This document shows, in pieces, positions 8,528 through 16,051 of a DNA stretch of 64,000 nucleotides (within the stretch, counting starts at the first letter, position 1; every line of letters begins with the position of its first letter). Source of the stretch: DATFNV01 sp963827935 (GTDB lineage Bacteria > Planctomycetota > Planctomycetia > Gemmatales > Gemmataceae); assembly GCA_963827935.1 (NCBI GenBank), contig CAWHCN010000004.1, positions 1,302,001-1,366,000 on the forward strand, given 5' to 3'. A model generated the notes under the pieces. That model saw only the letters and a list, made by a program, of their open reading frames with translations. It did not search any database and had not been told where the DNA came from. The position numbers were made by a program, and so were the translations under genes.

Positions 8528-8756
8528 GTGGAGCAGATTGAAGCGGTCTTCCAGGGCGGCGTGTTCAAACCGCTCGGCGAGGTGAAATTGCCCGAGAACC
8601 AGCGCGCTGCGCTCGGCGGTTCAGCCGATCGATATAGGCTATGCCATGGCGCTCCTGAAACGCATGCAAGAGCGCCAGCAAAGCATCATCAAGGAACGCG
8701 GATGCTTCCCGGATAGCACGCCGGACATTGCGGAGGACCGGATGCGCGACCTCTGA
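8528..8756 (+). pseudogene. AF2212-like antitoxin gene (DUF104), frameshifted
   Basis: The GTG at 8528 begins MEQIEAVFQGGVFKPLGEVKLPENQR, the N-terminus of AF2212-like antitoxins. After about residue 30 the frame loses similarity, but a shifted frame ending at 8756 reads ALLKRMQERQQSIIKERGCFPDSTPDIAEDRMRDL-stop, the expected C-terminus with the conserved FPDSTPxIAEDR. The gene is thus complete except for an indel near 8610-8640. These antitoxins pair with PIN-domain toxins, and a PIN start follows immediately. Confidence 0.75.
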
Positions 8757-8801
8757 CACCGTTGTCGATAGCTGTGTCGCCGCGAAGTGGGTGCTTCCCT
8801 C
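8752..8801 (+). pseudogene. PIN-domain (VapC-like) toxin, first ~15 codons only
   Basis: Overlapping the antitoxin stop, one frame reads SDTVVDSCVAAKWVLP. This is the conserved first strand of PIN toxins, with the first catalytic Asp in VVDxxVAxKWxL. At 8802 it runs into the left REP palindrome of the RAYT element and never resumes. No ATG remains at the expected overlap. Read as an insertion that destroyed the toxin. Confidence 0.65.
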
Positions 8802-8836
8802 GGGTGGCACGCCCCGAGGTACTCCGAAGGGCGTGC
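8802..8836 (+). repeat. Left REP-like palindrome of the RAYT element
   Basis: An imperfect hairpin, CACGCCCC...AGGGCGTG, with a GAGGTACTCCGA centre. It is nearly identical to the copies at 9504-9741 on the other side of the transposase gene. Confidence 0.8.
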
Positions 8837-8890
8837 CGAACTGCCACTCGCTCCTTGCAGCAGATGCGACGAGAGCGTATCCTCTTCCGC

Positions 8891-9487
8891 ATGAGATTGG
8901 TCGATCCCACAACTGGCAGAATCTACATCGAAAAACGCCGCGTTCGTTACAACGAGCCCGGCGAGCCACGCGAGCTGACGTTTTCCTGCTACCGCCATTT
9001 TGCATTCCTCGACCGCGACCGAACGCGTGAGTGGTTCTGCGAAGCACTCGACGAAGCACGGACGAAATTCACTTTTCAACTCTGGGCCTACGTGGTGATG
9101 CCGGAGCATGTCCACCTGCTTGTCTACCCCGGAGACGGACCGGAACGGATGGCTGCTTTTCTCCAAGCGGTGAAGGAGCCAGTCGCCCGCAAAGCAATCC
9201 GGTATCTGAAAAGCCACGCACCGCAATGGCTGGCGCGGGTGACGGTGCGCGAGGGGCGCCGGTTGAGGCACCGCTTCTGGCAGCCGGGCGGCGGTTACGA
9301 CCGGAACATCACCAGCACCGAAGCGCTGCGGGCCATGATCGAGTACATTCATGCCAACCCGGTGCGTCGCGGCTTGGTGGCCCGAGCGGAAGACTGGGAA
9401 TGGTCCAGTGCGCGATGGTACGCGGGAATGCGGCCGGTGAGGCTGGAAATGGACCCCGGCGTGCTGGCGGAACTCGCACGGGGATGA
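8891..9487 (+). CDS. REP-associated tyrosine transposase (RAYT)
   Basis: 198 residues from ATG 8891. The Y1/IS200-like transposase fold is shown by WAYVVMPEHVHLLVYP, whose HVH is the metal-binding HUH pair, and by the downstream ALRAMIEYIHANPVRRGLVARAEDWEWSSARWY block typical of RAYTs. The catalytic tyrosine is expected in the helix near IEYIHANP. RAYTs bind and mobilise REP palindromes; here one REP lies 5' and four or more lie 3'. The frame stays open upstream to 8762 through the left REP, but MRLVDPTTGRIY is the natural N-terminus. The element lies across a PIN toxin gene. Confidence 0.9.
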   Translation: MRLVDPTTGRIYIEKRRVRYNEPGEPRELTFSCYRHFAFLDRDRTREWFCEALDEARTKFTFQLWAYVVMPEHVHLLVYPGDGPERMAAFLQAVKEPVARKAIRYLKSHAPQWLARVTVREGRRLRHRFWQPGGGYDRNITSTEALRAMIEYIHANPVRRGLVARAEDWEWSSARWYAGMRPVRLEMDPGVLAELARG

Positions 9488-9503
9488 GGTGGCGGAGGCT
9501 TTC

Positions 9504-9741
9504 GCACGCCCTTCGGAGTACCTCAGGGCGCCGGCCGGGTGGCCTGGGTGGCACGCCCTGAGGTACTCCGAAGGGCGTGGTTGACGGTTATGCCGGGTGG
9601 CCTGGGTGGCACGCCCTGAGGTACTCCGAAGGGCGTGGTTGACGGTTATGCCGGGTGGCCTGGGTGGCACGCCCTGAGGTACTCCGAAGGGCGTGGTTGA
9701 CGGTTATGCACGCCCTTCGGAGTACCTCAGGGCGTGCCACC
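9504..9741. repeat. REP/BIME array 3' of the RAYT gene
   Basis: One inverted REP copy at 9504-9530, then three direct 58-bp units starting at 9545, 9603 and 9661, each holding the palindrome CACGCCCT-12 nt-AGGGCGTG. A closing inverted copy occupies 9709-9741. The alternation of orientations is typical of bacterial interspersed mosaic elements. The unit-to-unit identity indicates recent amplification. Confidence 0.9.
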
Positions 9742-9783
9742 CGCCGCCTTGCGCCCCCCAGACGCACGTGTCGAGAAGCCCAT

Positions 9784-10068
9784 TCATGCGGCCGCCTCGA
9801 TCGTCACAGGCTCGATGCGCTCAGGCCCGACCAGCCGGCGGGCATAGACCAGGCACGCCTGGACGTCTTCCTTTTCCAGCCAGGGGTAGCCCTGCAACAG
9901 GATTTCCGGCCTGTCTCCCGCCGCGAGCATCCCCAGCTCATATTCGACCGCCAGCCGGCGACCGCGAATGATGGGTTTGCCGCCAAAGATGTTCGGATTC
10001 GCTGTGATGCGCTGGAGGAGTTTCGCTTCGTCCTTTGGTTGTCCTTTTGCTCGGCGGTAGATGGTCAA
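9784..10068 (-). CDS. DUF433-family antitoxin-like protein
   Basis: 94 residues with the DUF433 signature ITANPNIFGGKPIIRGRRLAVEYELGMLAAGD and ILLQGYPWLEKEDVQACLVYARRL. DUF433 proteins carry an HTH-like fold and are usually antitoxins to PIN-like DUF5615 toxins. No DUF5615 gene follows; downstream sequence is REP array. The frame opens only at TTG 10068, directly after TAA and 5 bp from the end of the MITE-like element, so the original start and promoter may have been replaced. An internal start closer to KLLQRITANP is possible. Confidence 0.75.
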   Translation of the reverse strand: MTIYRRAKGQPKDEAKLLQRITANPNIFGGKPIIRGRRLAVEYELGMLAAGDRPEILLQGYPWLEKEDVQACLVYARRLVGPERIEPVTIEAAA

Positions 10069-10072
10069 TTAG

Positions 10073-10192
10073 TTGGACAGCGCCACTTTTCACACTGGGC
10101 AAGGCCGAAGTCAAGCTGGGCAAAGTAAATCGCCGTAAGTCCTTGGTTTTCGTGTGGCCATCTTACCCAGAATAAAAAGTGGCGCTGTCCAA
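10073..10192. mobile_element. MITE-like element with 18-bp terminal inverted repeats
   Basis: TTGGACAGCGCCACTTTT at 10073-10090 is repeated exactly in inverse orientation at 10175-10192. Similarity continues inward as CTGGGxAAG on both sides. TTAG directly flanks both ends, a possible target duplication. The 120-bp element has no coding capacity, so it would need a transposase from elsewhere. Confidence 0.7.
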
Positions 10193-10306
10193 TTAGAGGA
10201 TTGCGGACAGGATCAACCGTGCCGCGACGACATGCAAAACGTACGCGGTCCCCCTTTGTCTTTCCTTTTCCAGGATACCTGCTCACGAAAAACGCTTACA
10301 GTGCAA

Positions 10307-11200
10307 CTAAGCAGCACCCGGAGGCCGCGACTTGCGGTGTCGGACGTACCCGGTATAGATGGTCTCTTCCAGCCAGCGCGCGGGTGGAACATCGAACTGG
10401 AATTGGACGTGCGGCCTCAGCACGCCCTCGGGATGGGGCATACAACATTTCTTGTACTTCAGGCCTGATTCACACGGGCATTTATCGTTCCGTCCCGTCT
10501 CCTTGAACAGCGAATGCGGATGCCTCGAAGTCGTGCGTATGAAGCTCCAACCGTGAAACGGACTTGCGACACGCTCGATGCAATACCGGACCAAGTCGTA
10601 GGCCGGGCTATTGTTGTTATCTCTCTCGGAAAAAACGACCGAATACTTCTGCACCGGGTTCTGAACAAGTGCCAGACCGACGAATTCGCACTGTTCGACG
10701 ATATTGAAGCAGTCCTCTCCGTCGTATATCTCACCCACAATGTGTCCACAACCCGACCTCAACCCTCGCGGCTGGCCGCACGTACTGCAAACACGCTTCT
10801 TAATGACGATCTCCGGACTGCCGAACACCATGTACGGAAAAAGCTCCTGAAAGCGACTGGTATGTATGCGGATAAGAGAAAGATGAAAATCAGCCTTCAA
10901 GAGGCTCTTATGTCGTTCAAGTCGATTAAGGTTCAGCTCGATTTGTTCAAGTTCACACCAGCCTTCGTAATACTCACCATCCTTCATTTTGTTGAATGCG
11001 CTGATGTAGCGGTTCTGGATAAGTAGCGCCTGCTCATAGCACCAGAGACGTTTCGTCTCTGCCTCATCATTGGCTTGGATTGCCAGCCGCTTCAAGTCTG
11101 CCAGCGATCGCAGGACAGCATCCCCGTCTCGCGCCTTCCAGTTCGTGTCGGCTCCATGCAGAAAAGACACTATCGCCAACCATTTTTCAGCCATGTCCAT
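10307..11200 (-). CDS. SEC-C motif protein of unknown function
   Basis: 297 residues. Near the C-terminus (about 240-260) is GRNDKCPCESGLKYKKCC, a canonical SEC-C zinc motif of the kind found in SecA tails and many accessory proteins. In the middle, CSTCGQPRGLRSGCGH forms a second possible Cys/His metal site. The N-terminal 100 residues are helical (LADLKRLAIQANDEAETKRLWCYEQALL). There is no signal peptide. G+C is visibly lower than in the flanking genes, suggesting transfer. The next gene upstream starts at 12013 on the same strand, but only 21 bp separates them, so co-transcription with the toxin cluster is possible. Confidence 0.75.
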   Translation of the reverse strand: MDMAEKWLAIVSFLHGADTNWKARDGDAVLRSLADLKRLAIQANDEAETKRLWCYEQALLIQNRYISAFNKMKDGEYYEGWCELEQIELNLNRLERHKSLLKADFHLSLIRIHTSRFQELFPYMVFGSPEIVIKKRVCSTCGQPRGLRSGCGHIVGEIYDGEDCFNIVEQCEFVGLALVQNPVQKYSVVFSERDNNNSPAYDLVRYCIERVASPFHGWSFIRTTSRHPHSLFKETGRNDKCPCESGLKYKKCCMPHPEGVLRPHVQFQFDVPPARWLEETIYTGYVRHRKSRPPGAA

Positions 11201-11221
11201 ACAACCGCTACTCCGACGTAT

Positions 11222-12013
11222 CTATTGAAGACTCGACGGGAGCCCCTGAAGATTTCCGATTAACTCATCAAGCGTCCCTGTGAAAGAGAATCTAATTCCC
11301 GCAGCAGCATCCGGTACGCAAATCACTACCTCGATCGTATCCTTGGGACCACGAAGGCTCGCACCGGGCCATCGATGGTTAATGTATTGGATCAGCCGAT
11401 CTATGAACACCGGTAGGACACTCGCTGTGACCATGAATTCCCCGAGATCGACCGAGGCCGCGTGGAGGGCGACCTCTTGATAGTTTGATTCTTCCACTGG
11501 AGCTTCTACGCGAAGTTTGGGTTGAACCGGTGTAGTCAAGAAGACGAACAACTCACTCGTCCCATTAGGAAATACAGGACCGTTGTAGTTGTGAAAATGC
11601 TCCCATGGCAGGATGACGACCTGCGCCTCCCTCAGGGCATCTTGGAGTTGTCGAGATACATACGGACGAGCGAGCCAGTAATCAAGCTTTTCCCTCTCTT
11701 CAACTAACGGCGTCAAGCGGACGGGAGAACCATTGGCAAGAGCGCTCTCTCGCGAGGGGAAAGGCTTCTCAAGACGCAGCTTCATGTGTGGGCTGCACCA
11801 TCCGGCGAGGAAGTCCATCACATCCAGCACTAAATCTTCGTCTCGCTCGCGGCCGGCTTCGCGTAACGTTTCTCTGGTGCGTTCTAGTCGTTCAAGCAGG
11901 GTTTCCTTTGTCAATCCCTGGGAATTAAGGCGCATGATCACAGATCGGAGTTCCAACGCCGGGTTAGGCGAGGCCAGGGCTTGTTCTAGCAGTTCTTCAG
12001 TGCTCATGCCCAT
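11222..12013 (-). CDS. Unknown protein, candidate immunity/antitoxin partner of the Tse2-like toxin
   Basis: 263 residues, not matched to any family I know. The N-terminal 75 residues are helical and acidic (ELLEQALASPNPALELRSVIMRLNSQGLTKETLLERLERTRETLRE, then DEDLVLDVMDFLAGWC). The rest looks alpha/beta with strands such as EVVICVPDAAAGIRFSFTG. Its start is 14 bp after the stop of the Tse2-like toxin gene on the same strand, the usual spacing of an effector and its neutraliser. The immunity role is inference from position only. MGM at the start offers two possible ATGs, at 12013 and 12007. Confidence 0.6.
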   Translation of the reverse strand: MGMSTEELLEQALASPNPALELRSVIMRLNSQGLTKETLLERLERTRETLREAGRERDEDLVLDVMDFLAGWCSPHMKLRLEKPFPSRESALANGSPVRLTPLVEEREKLDYWLARPYVSRQLQDALREAQVVILPWEHFHNYNGPVFPNGTSELFVFLTTPVQPKLRVEAPVEESNYQEVALHAASVDLGEFMVTASVLPVFIDRLIQYINHRWPGASLRGPKDTIEVVICVPDAAAGIRFSFTGTLDELIGNLQGLPSSLQ

Positions 12014-12027
12014 CGTCCTTTGCCCGA

Positions 12028-12423
12028 CTACTGCTTTGGTACCTTGCGCCAGACTCTGCGAGTAGCGTTGATGGCGGCCTCATACTCGGACAGTGTCATG
12101 TGCCAAGCGGGCTCAACGAACCCGTGACCCGGCGTGCTTACGTCGTTGTGGTACCTCAAATCCGGCCCCAATTGGGCGTCCGCTATACTCCAGACCGGAT
12201 CCTTTCCAGTGCCCTGGAATTCAACTGGCCGTCTCCAGCGAGGCAAGTTCATTGGATCGTCCGGGCTGACCGACATGCCACCCTGGCCTGGCCGCACTAC
12301 ATCAGTTGCTTGTTCTGCAGGCACGTCTCTTCCAGGACGAACACCGAGGCCGCGCGCGCTCGGTTCCAGCACGGGAAGGCCGTCGTTGTCCTCCTTCATA
12401 CTGCGGAACAGGCTGGACATCAT
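12028..12423 (-). CDS. Tse2-like ADP-ribosyltransferase-fold toxin
   Basis: 131 residues. LFRSMKEDNDGLPVLEPSARGLGVRPGRDVP, GQGGMSVSPDDPMNLPRWRRP (about 46-66), GTGKDPVWSI and PGHGFVEPAWHMTLSEYEAAINATR follow, in order, the conserved blocks I associate with Tse2-type ADP-ribosyltransferase toxins, known from type VI effectors and from orphan toxin-immunity pairs. The single compact domain has no delivery signal or trafficking domain, so an intracellular toxin-antitoxin role is more likely than secretion. The 263-residue gene follows 14 bp downstream. Confidence 0.7.
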   Translation of the reverse strand: MMSSLFRSMKEDNDGLPVLEPSARGLGVRPGRDVPAEQATDVVRPGQGGMSVSPDDPMNLPRWRRPVEFQGTGKDPVWSIADAQLGPDLRYHNDVSTPGHGFVEPAWHMTLSEYEAAINATRRVWRKVPKQ

Positions 12424-12712
12424 TCCTCACGCACGGTCCTTATCCATTACAAGCCAGGTCCCAGAATGTGCCGAGCGCAATCGTCATTTGCACATTTTAC
12501 TTGCGTCAATGCCGCCGAGCAATGTTCGCCTGGGGAAAATGAGGGACCCTTCGCCGTACCACTACGACACTTGCGCTTGCCCCGAAATAGCCTGGTGCAC
12601 CCTGGCCGGGCACACCGCCTCATCCGCCAGTGTACCCTCTGCCCGCTTTCGAGCCAAGGAAGCAGACGACGAGAAGAGGACGCTGCTGCGATGGACGATC
12701 AGGAACCTCCCC
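12424..12712. other. Intergenic, nothing recognised
   Basis: 289 bp between the Tse2-like toxin start and the terminase remnant. No family-like frame, strong hairpin or tRNA-like fold was seen. The toxin promoter must lie at the left end. Confidence 0.4.
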
Positions 12713-13253
12713 TCACGTCATCCGCGTCCACAGATCCTCGTTGTCCCAGCGCTCGCGCCAGTCCTCCTTCGGCACCGGCGCCTCGGGCCGGCCGGCGCCC
12801 TCAGCCGGCGCCGCTGGCCTCCGATCCTTCGCCATCCGCCGCTGGACCAGGCGCGAGATCAGGTACCGCAACGCGTCCAGGGCGTGGTTGCTCTCGGATA
12901 GGGGGCCGCAGAGCCGCGGCCGTTGGAGGCGTCGTTGTAGCGGTACAGGCCGGCCTCGTAAAGCAGGTTGGGACAGGCGCCGTCCACGACGCGGAGGCGG
13001 CCGGTTTCGAGGCGGCTGCGGACGGCCATGATGCCGAGGCGGAGGTCGTTGATGCCGGGGCGGACCTTGCGGCCGGCGGCGGTCAGCTCGATGCGCTCGC
13101 GGGCGCCGGCCGGGTCGCAGTACCACATCACCTCGCGCGGCATGTGCTGTTTATGGAAGTCGAGGGTCTGGTTGCGGCAGTAGTGCTCGCCGGTCAGCCA
13201 GAGGATGTCGTCGCGGTCGAGGACGCCCCAGACGGCGGCGAAGGGGTTGCGAG
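12713..13253 (-). pseudogene. Phage terminase large subunit, C-terminal remnant, frameshifted
   Basis: One frame reads NPFAAVWGVLDRDDILWLTGEHYCRN, then MWYCDPAGARERIELTAAGRKVRPGINDLRLGIMAVRSRLETGRLRV and LLYEAGLYRYNDAS. This is the RNase H-like nuclease end of TerL, where CDPAG carries an active-site Asp. At a CCCCC run near 12905 the frame shifts, and the continuation NHALDALRYLISRL...WTRMT-stop is found in the next frame; its DALRYL carries the last catalytic Asp. The ATPase half is absent upstream, replaced by unrelated sequence at about 13255. No other phage structural genes are nearby. Confidence 0.8.
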
Positions 13254-13367
13254 CGAGCGCACAAAGGGGACAGCCTACATTTTCCCCCCCCCCAAGCGTC
13301 TCAAATCTCCATCCCCTCGTGCAGTCAGTCTTTTCCCAGGCCACCCCGCCTGACCATCGCCACGCCC

Positions 13368-14261
13368 TTACTTCAACATCTCCCGCATTTGACGCCGCTG
13401 CGCCGGCGTCAGCCCGGCGAGCAGTCCGTCCAGACCCACCTGGTCGATCACCCGCTTCACGCCGACCTCCTCGATCACTCGCTTGACGCCGACAAGGTCG
13501 ATCACCTGCTTCAGGCCGGCCTGGTCGATCATCCGTTCCAGGCCGACCTGGCGGATGAATTCGTCGAGCCCGAGCTTGTCGACGACGGGACGGATATCGA
13601 TCGTTGCATTCTGGCTTGCTCTGCGTGCCATTTGACGGACCTCCTCCCACAGGTGGGGAAACAGCGTTGTCAGCCAGGGGCCGTACAGGCGCCATAGCTC
13701 CGGCCGGCTTGTGACTTCCTGGGCCAACAGTCGCGTCGCATCCAAAGGCTCGTGTACCAGCAGATGAACCGGCACACTGTCGTGCTCTACCGGAACGTCC
13801 CGATTGCTAACGAGGATTATAGCCCGCCCCAGGTGCTCAACGCGCCACACGCCCGCGCCCAGCGGCTCCAGGTCGCCCAGGAGATCCCGTGCGCCGGCCA
13901 GGAAGCGTCGGCCCAGGTGGTTCGCCAGGTACCAAAACGAAACCTGCGCCCGGCCGACCAACCTCTGGCCTTCCTTGGGGCGTTCGTCGTTGAGCCGTCG
14001 ATGGATGCGCAGGCCGAGTTCAGCCAGCAGGTCCAGGTCGGCGAGGCGGGCCGACACGCTGGGGCCCTTGAACTCCAGGATGTTCCACGCCGTCAGCCAG
14101 CGCCACAGCCCCAGGAAGGGCGGCCCAGTCAACGAGGTCCGGCGGAGCAGCACCAGATCGGCGGCCCGGGGCAGATCGCCGACCGGCATGTTGGTCCGGA
14201 CCTCGAAGCTCCGTTCCAGGAGGGGCCGCAAGAGATCGGCGAACAGCGGGTGCCATTGCAT
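13368..14261 (-). CDS. PD-(D/E)XK-like protein with C-terminal VIDQ-type repeats
   Basis: 297 residues from ATG 14261 (MQWHPLFADLLRPLLERSFEV). RAADLVLLRR (about 45-55) and WNILEFKGPSV (about 75-85) have the spacing of the D and ExK parts of PD-(D/E)XK nucleases, as in Rpn-like proteins common in Gemmata. The C-terminus holds a run of near-repeats of about 9-10 residues (FIRQVGLERMIDQAGLKQVIDLVGVKRVIEEVGVKRVIDQVGLDGLL), ending in LTPAQRRQMREMLK. The repeats may be a multimerisation or DNA-contact helix array. Nuclease function is inferred from motif spacing alone. Confidence 0.65.
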   Translation of the reverse strand: MQWHPLFADLLRPLLERSFEVRTNMPVGDLPRAADLVLLRRTSLTGPPFLGLWRWLTAWNILEFKGPSVSARLADLDLLAELGLRIHRRLNDERPKEGQRLVGRAQVSFWYLANHLGRRFLAGARDLLGDLEPLGAGVWRVEHLGRAIILVSNRDVPVEHDSVPVHLLVHEPLDATRLLAQEVTSRPELWRLYGPWLTTLFPHLWEEVRQMARRASQNATIDIRPVVDKLGLDEFIRQVGLERMIDQAGLKQVIDLVGVKRVIEEVGVKRVIDQVGLDGLLAGLTPAQRRQMREMLK

Positions 14262-14372
14262 CGTGCAACACCGGAGAGCGGCTGAGGCAGATCGTGGCCC
14301 GATGGCGGTTATTGTAGCGTGCCGCGGGGCAGGAACGATGGGGCGGCGCAGAAAGGGCACGAAAAGACAGGA

Positions 14373-14413
14373 GACGCGTCTCGTTAAGACATACTGTCTT
14401 AACGAGACGCGTC
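14373..14413. repeat. Perfect 19-bp inverted repeat with 3-nt loop
   Basis: The arm GACGCGTCTCGTTAAGACA (14373-14391), loop TAC, and its exact complement to 14413. GACAGG on the left and CCTGTC on the right extend the stem imperfectly. It lies 112 bp upstream of the PD-(D/E)XK-like gene, with no U-run either side, so an operator, recombination site or tiny mobile palindrome is more likely than a terminator. Confidence 0.75.
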
Positions 14414-14617
14414 CCCCTGTCCGTTCCTTCAACTTGGCTTTCTCCTGGGCCAAACGCGCGATTCTTGTTGGCCTTTTGGAGCCGTTCACCGCCCGTGCCG
14501 GGTGCGGGGCCAACGTTTGCGGGGGGGGTGTCCGAGGGGGTGCTGAAACGAATGATTACAAGTCATGGCGCAGCATGAACTTGGGACATGCGATTCGTTT
14601 CAGCCGCCCGCTAGAGC

Positions 14618-14635
14618 GGCTTTGCATCGCAATTG
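14618..14635 (+). repeat. Dispersed intergenic repeat, copy 1
   Basis: GGCTTTGCATCGCAATTG preceded by CGCTAGAGC. The same 18 bp occurs inverted at 19012-19029, also beside a CTAG-containing stretch. Neither copy is in a gene. Confidence 0.5.
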
Positions 14636-14639
14636 ACCT

Positions 14640-15941
14640 TTAAGAGTCAAATACGTTGCAAGTGGACGAATTGCGATGCGCCCGGACCAGGGGCAGGATC
14701 GCCGGCTCATCGCCCTCTTCCACTGGCTCATCTTTCCAGAAAACCGGGGCGATGCCAAGGGTTTCCTGCTCCTGAATCAGCACCGTCAAGTTCTGGAGAA
14801 GAAGTTTCGTCAGCACTTCGTTGATTTGGGCCGTGTCGGTCTTGCTCGCGACGGCATCCCCGAACTTCCGCTTCACCGCCGAAATCGTGGACTCGACGTT
14901 GCTCCGTTTGTGGTAGCGGGCCTGGTACTCTTCCTTGTTGAACTGGAACAGGTGAAACATCTTCTCGAACATCCCGCCCACCCCGCCGGTCGTGTTCTCC
15001 TTGAACGCCGCGTAGAGCGTCCCGCCCATCGCGGCCACTTCCTCGAAATTGTCATAACTCGCATACGCTTTGTCCGCGCTCACTTCGCCGATCTCGAATC
15101 CCTTGCGGGTCTCCTTCAAGAGCGGGATGAACTGAGGGCAGTCCGCAGCGTCCTTGTCGAGGATGCGGACCGCGGTAATGCAGTTTGTACGGACCCCGGA
15201 CGCGATGTGTGCCTTGACCCAGACACATTTGAGACGGGTAATGCCGTATTTTTGATCGTACCACCGCTCGTAGCGGGTCGAGGCGAACCCGGTCGAGTCG
15301 ATGGCGAAGTCCTTTTCGACGGCCCGGAGCGGGGTGGCGCTGATGGCGATCAGCTCCTTGAGAATCGGCGTGTAGTACGGGTCCTCAAAGAACGCCGTGA
15401 CCTTGGTTCCGGGGATCGGCTTGCTGACGAATCCCGCCTCATGCGCCTCCAGTAGATCGGTCGAGAAGCGGCGGGAGGACAACCGGCAGTACGTCATGTA
15501 GGCCATCGCGAACACCGCGTCGGCCGGGTGGTGCGGCTTCGGGCCGCGTTTCGACTCCAGGCGCTCCCGGGCCGGCAGCTTGCGGCAGAGGTCTTGAAGC
15601 AGGACGCGGACCCGGCGCTTCTCCGTGGCCTGAGCGTAGTTGTAGGCAGGCCAGACCTGCTTGTACGTCTTCCGTTCCGTGAGGGTGACGGTCTTCGTCT
15701 CAATCACGCTGCCGTCGGGCAAAACGTCCCGCTGGTGGACGATGCTCGCTGCGTAGTAGTGTTTGCAGATGAACTTACTCTCTTGATGATCCGGGCAAGT
15801 GCAGGTCTTGCTGTCCAGGTCCACGACGTACCCCACCGCCGCCGCGTTCGTCTGGCTCGGCACGAGCCACGTCCCGTCGTCGTTCCGATGAAGCCGGCAA
15901 GTCGCTGCGATCAAGACCCCGCGCTGCTGTCGTGCGTCCAT
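14640..15941 (-). CDS. DDE transposase with N-terminal SWIM zinc finger
   Basis: 433 residues. A SWIM-type motif (TCTCPDHQESKFICKHYYA, about 46-65) precedes the DDE catalytic region, seen as DFAIDSTGF (first Asp), VSADKAYASYDNF (second Asp) and KRSNVESTISAVKRKFGD (Glu). The order and spacing match IS1182/IS5-like transposases that carry a Zn finger. The frame is intact from ATG 15941 to the stop, so it may be active. I could not find matching terminal repeats around it, and it is read divergently from a small RHH protein gene across a perfect inverted repeat. Confidence 0.8.
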   Translation of the reverse strand: MDARQQRGVLIAATCRLHRNDDGTWLVPSQTNAAAVGYVVDLDSKTCTCPDHQESKFICKHYYAASIVHQRDVLPDGSVIETKTVTLTERKTYKQVWPAYNYAQATEKRRVRVLLQDLCRKLPARERLESKRGPKPHHPADAVFAMAYMTYCRLSSRRFSTDLLEAHEAGFVSKPIPGTKVTAFFEDPYYTPILKELIAISATPLRAVEKDFAIDSTGFASTRYERWYDQKYGITRLKCVWVKAHIASGVRTNCITAVRILDKDAADCPQFIPLLKETRKGFEIGEVSADKAYASYDNFEEVAAMGGTLYAAFKENTTGGVGGMFEKMFHLFQFNKEEYQARYHKRSNVESTISAVKRKFGDAVASKTDTAQINEVLTKLLLQNLTVLIQEQETLGIAPVFWKDEPVEEGDEPAILPLVRAHRNSSTCNVFDS

Positions 15942-15976
15942 TGTCCGTCCCCGTGAGTTTTTCGGCTGACACCACT

Positions 15977-16044
15977 ATTGTACGGACGAAAGTAGGGGAC
16001 GGCAATCCTTTTTTTGTTGATTTTTCTGATTTCGTCCGTACAAT
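15977..16044. promoter_or_regulatory. Inverted-repeat operator between transposase and RHH genes
   Basis: ATTGTACGGACGAAA at 15977-15991 recurs as its exact complement at 16030-16044, 38 bp apart. The right copy ends 7 bp before the RHH start codon and the left lies 35 bp upstream of the transposase start. Two equal sites facing divergent genes suggest binding by the RHH protein. Confidence 0.6.
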
Positions 16045-16051
16045 TTCGGGC

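Noticed and set aside
9545..9718. Regular 58-bp repeats as a CRISPR array
   Set aside because: The whole unit is conserved including the would-be spacer, there are no cas genes, and the repeats match the REP next to a RAYT.
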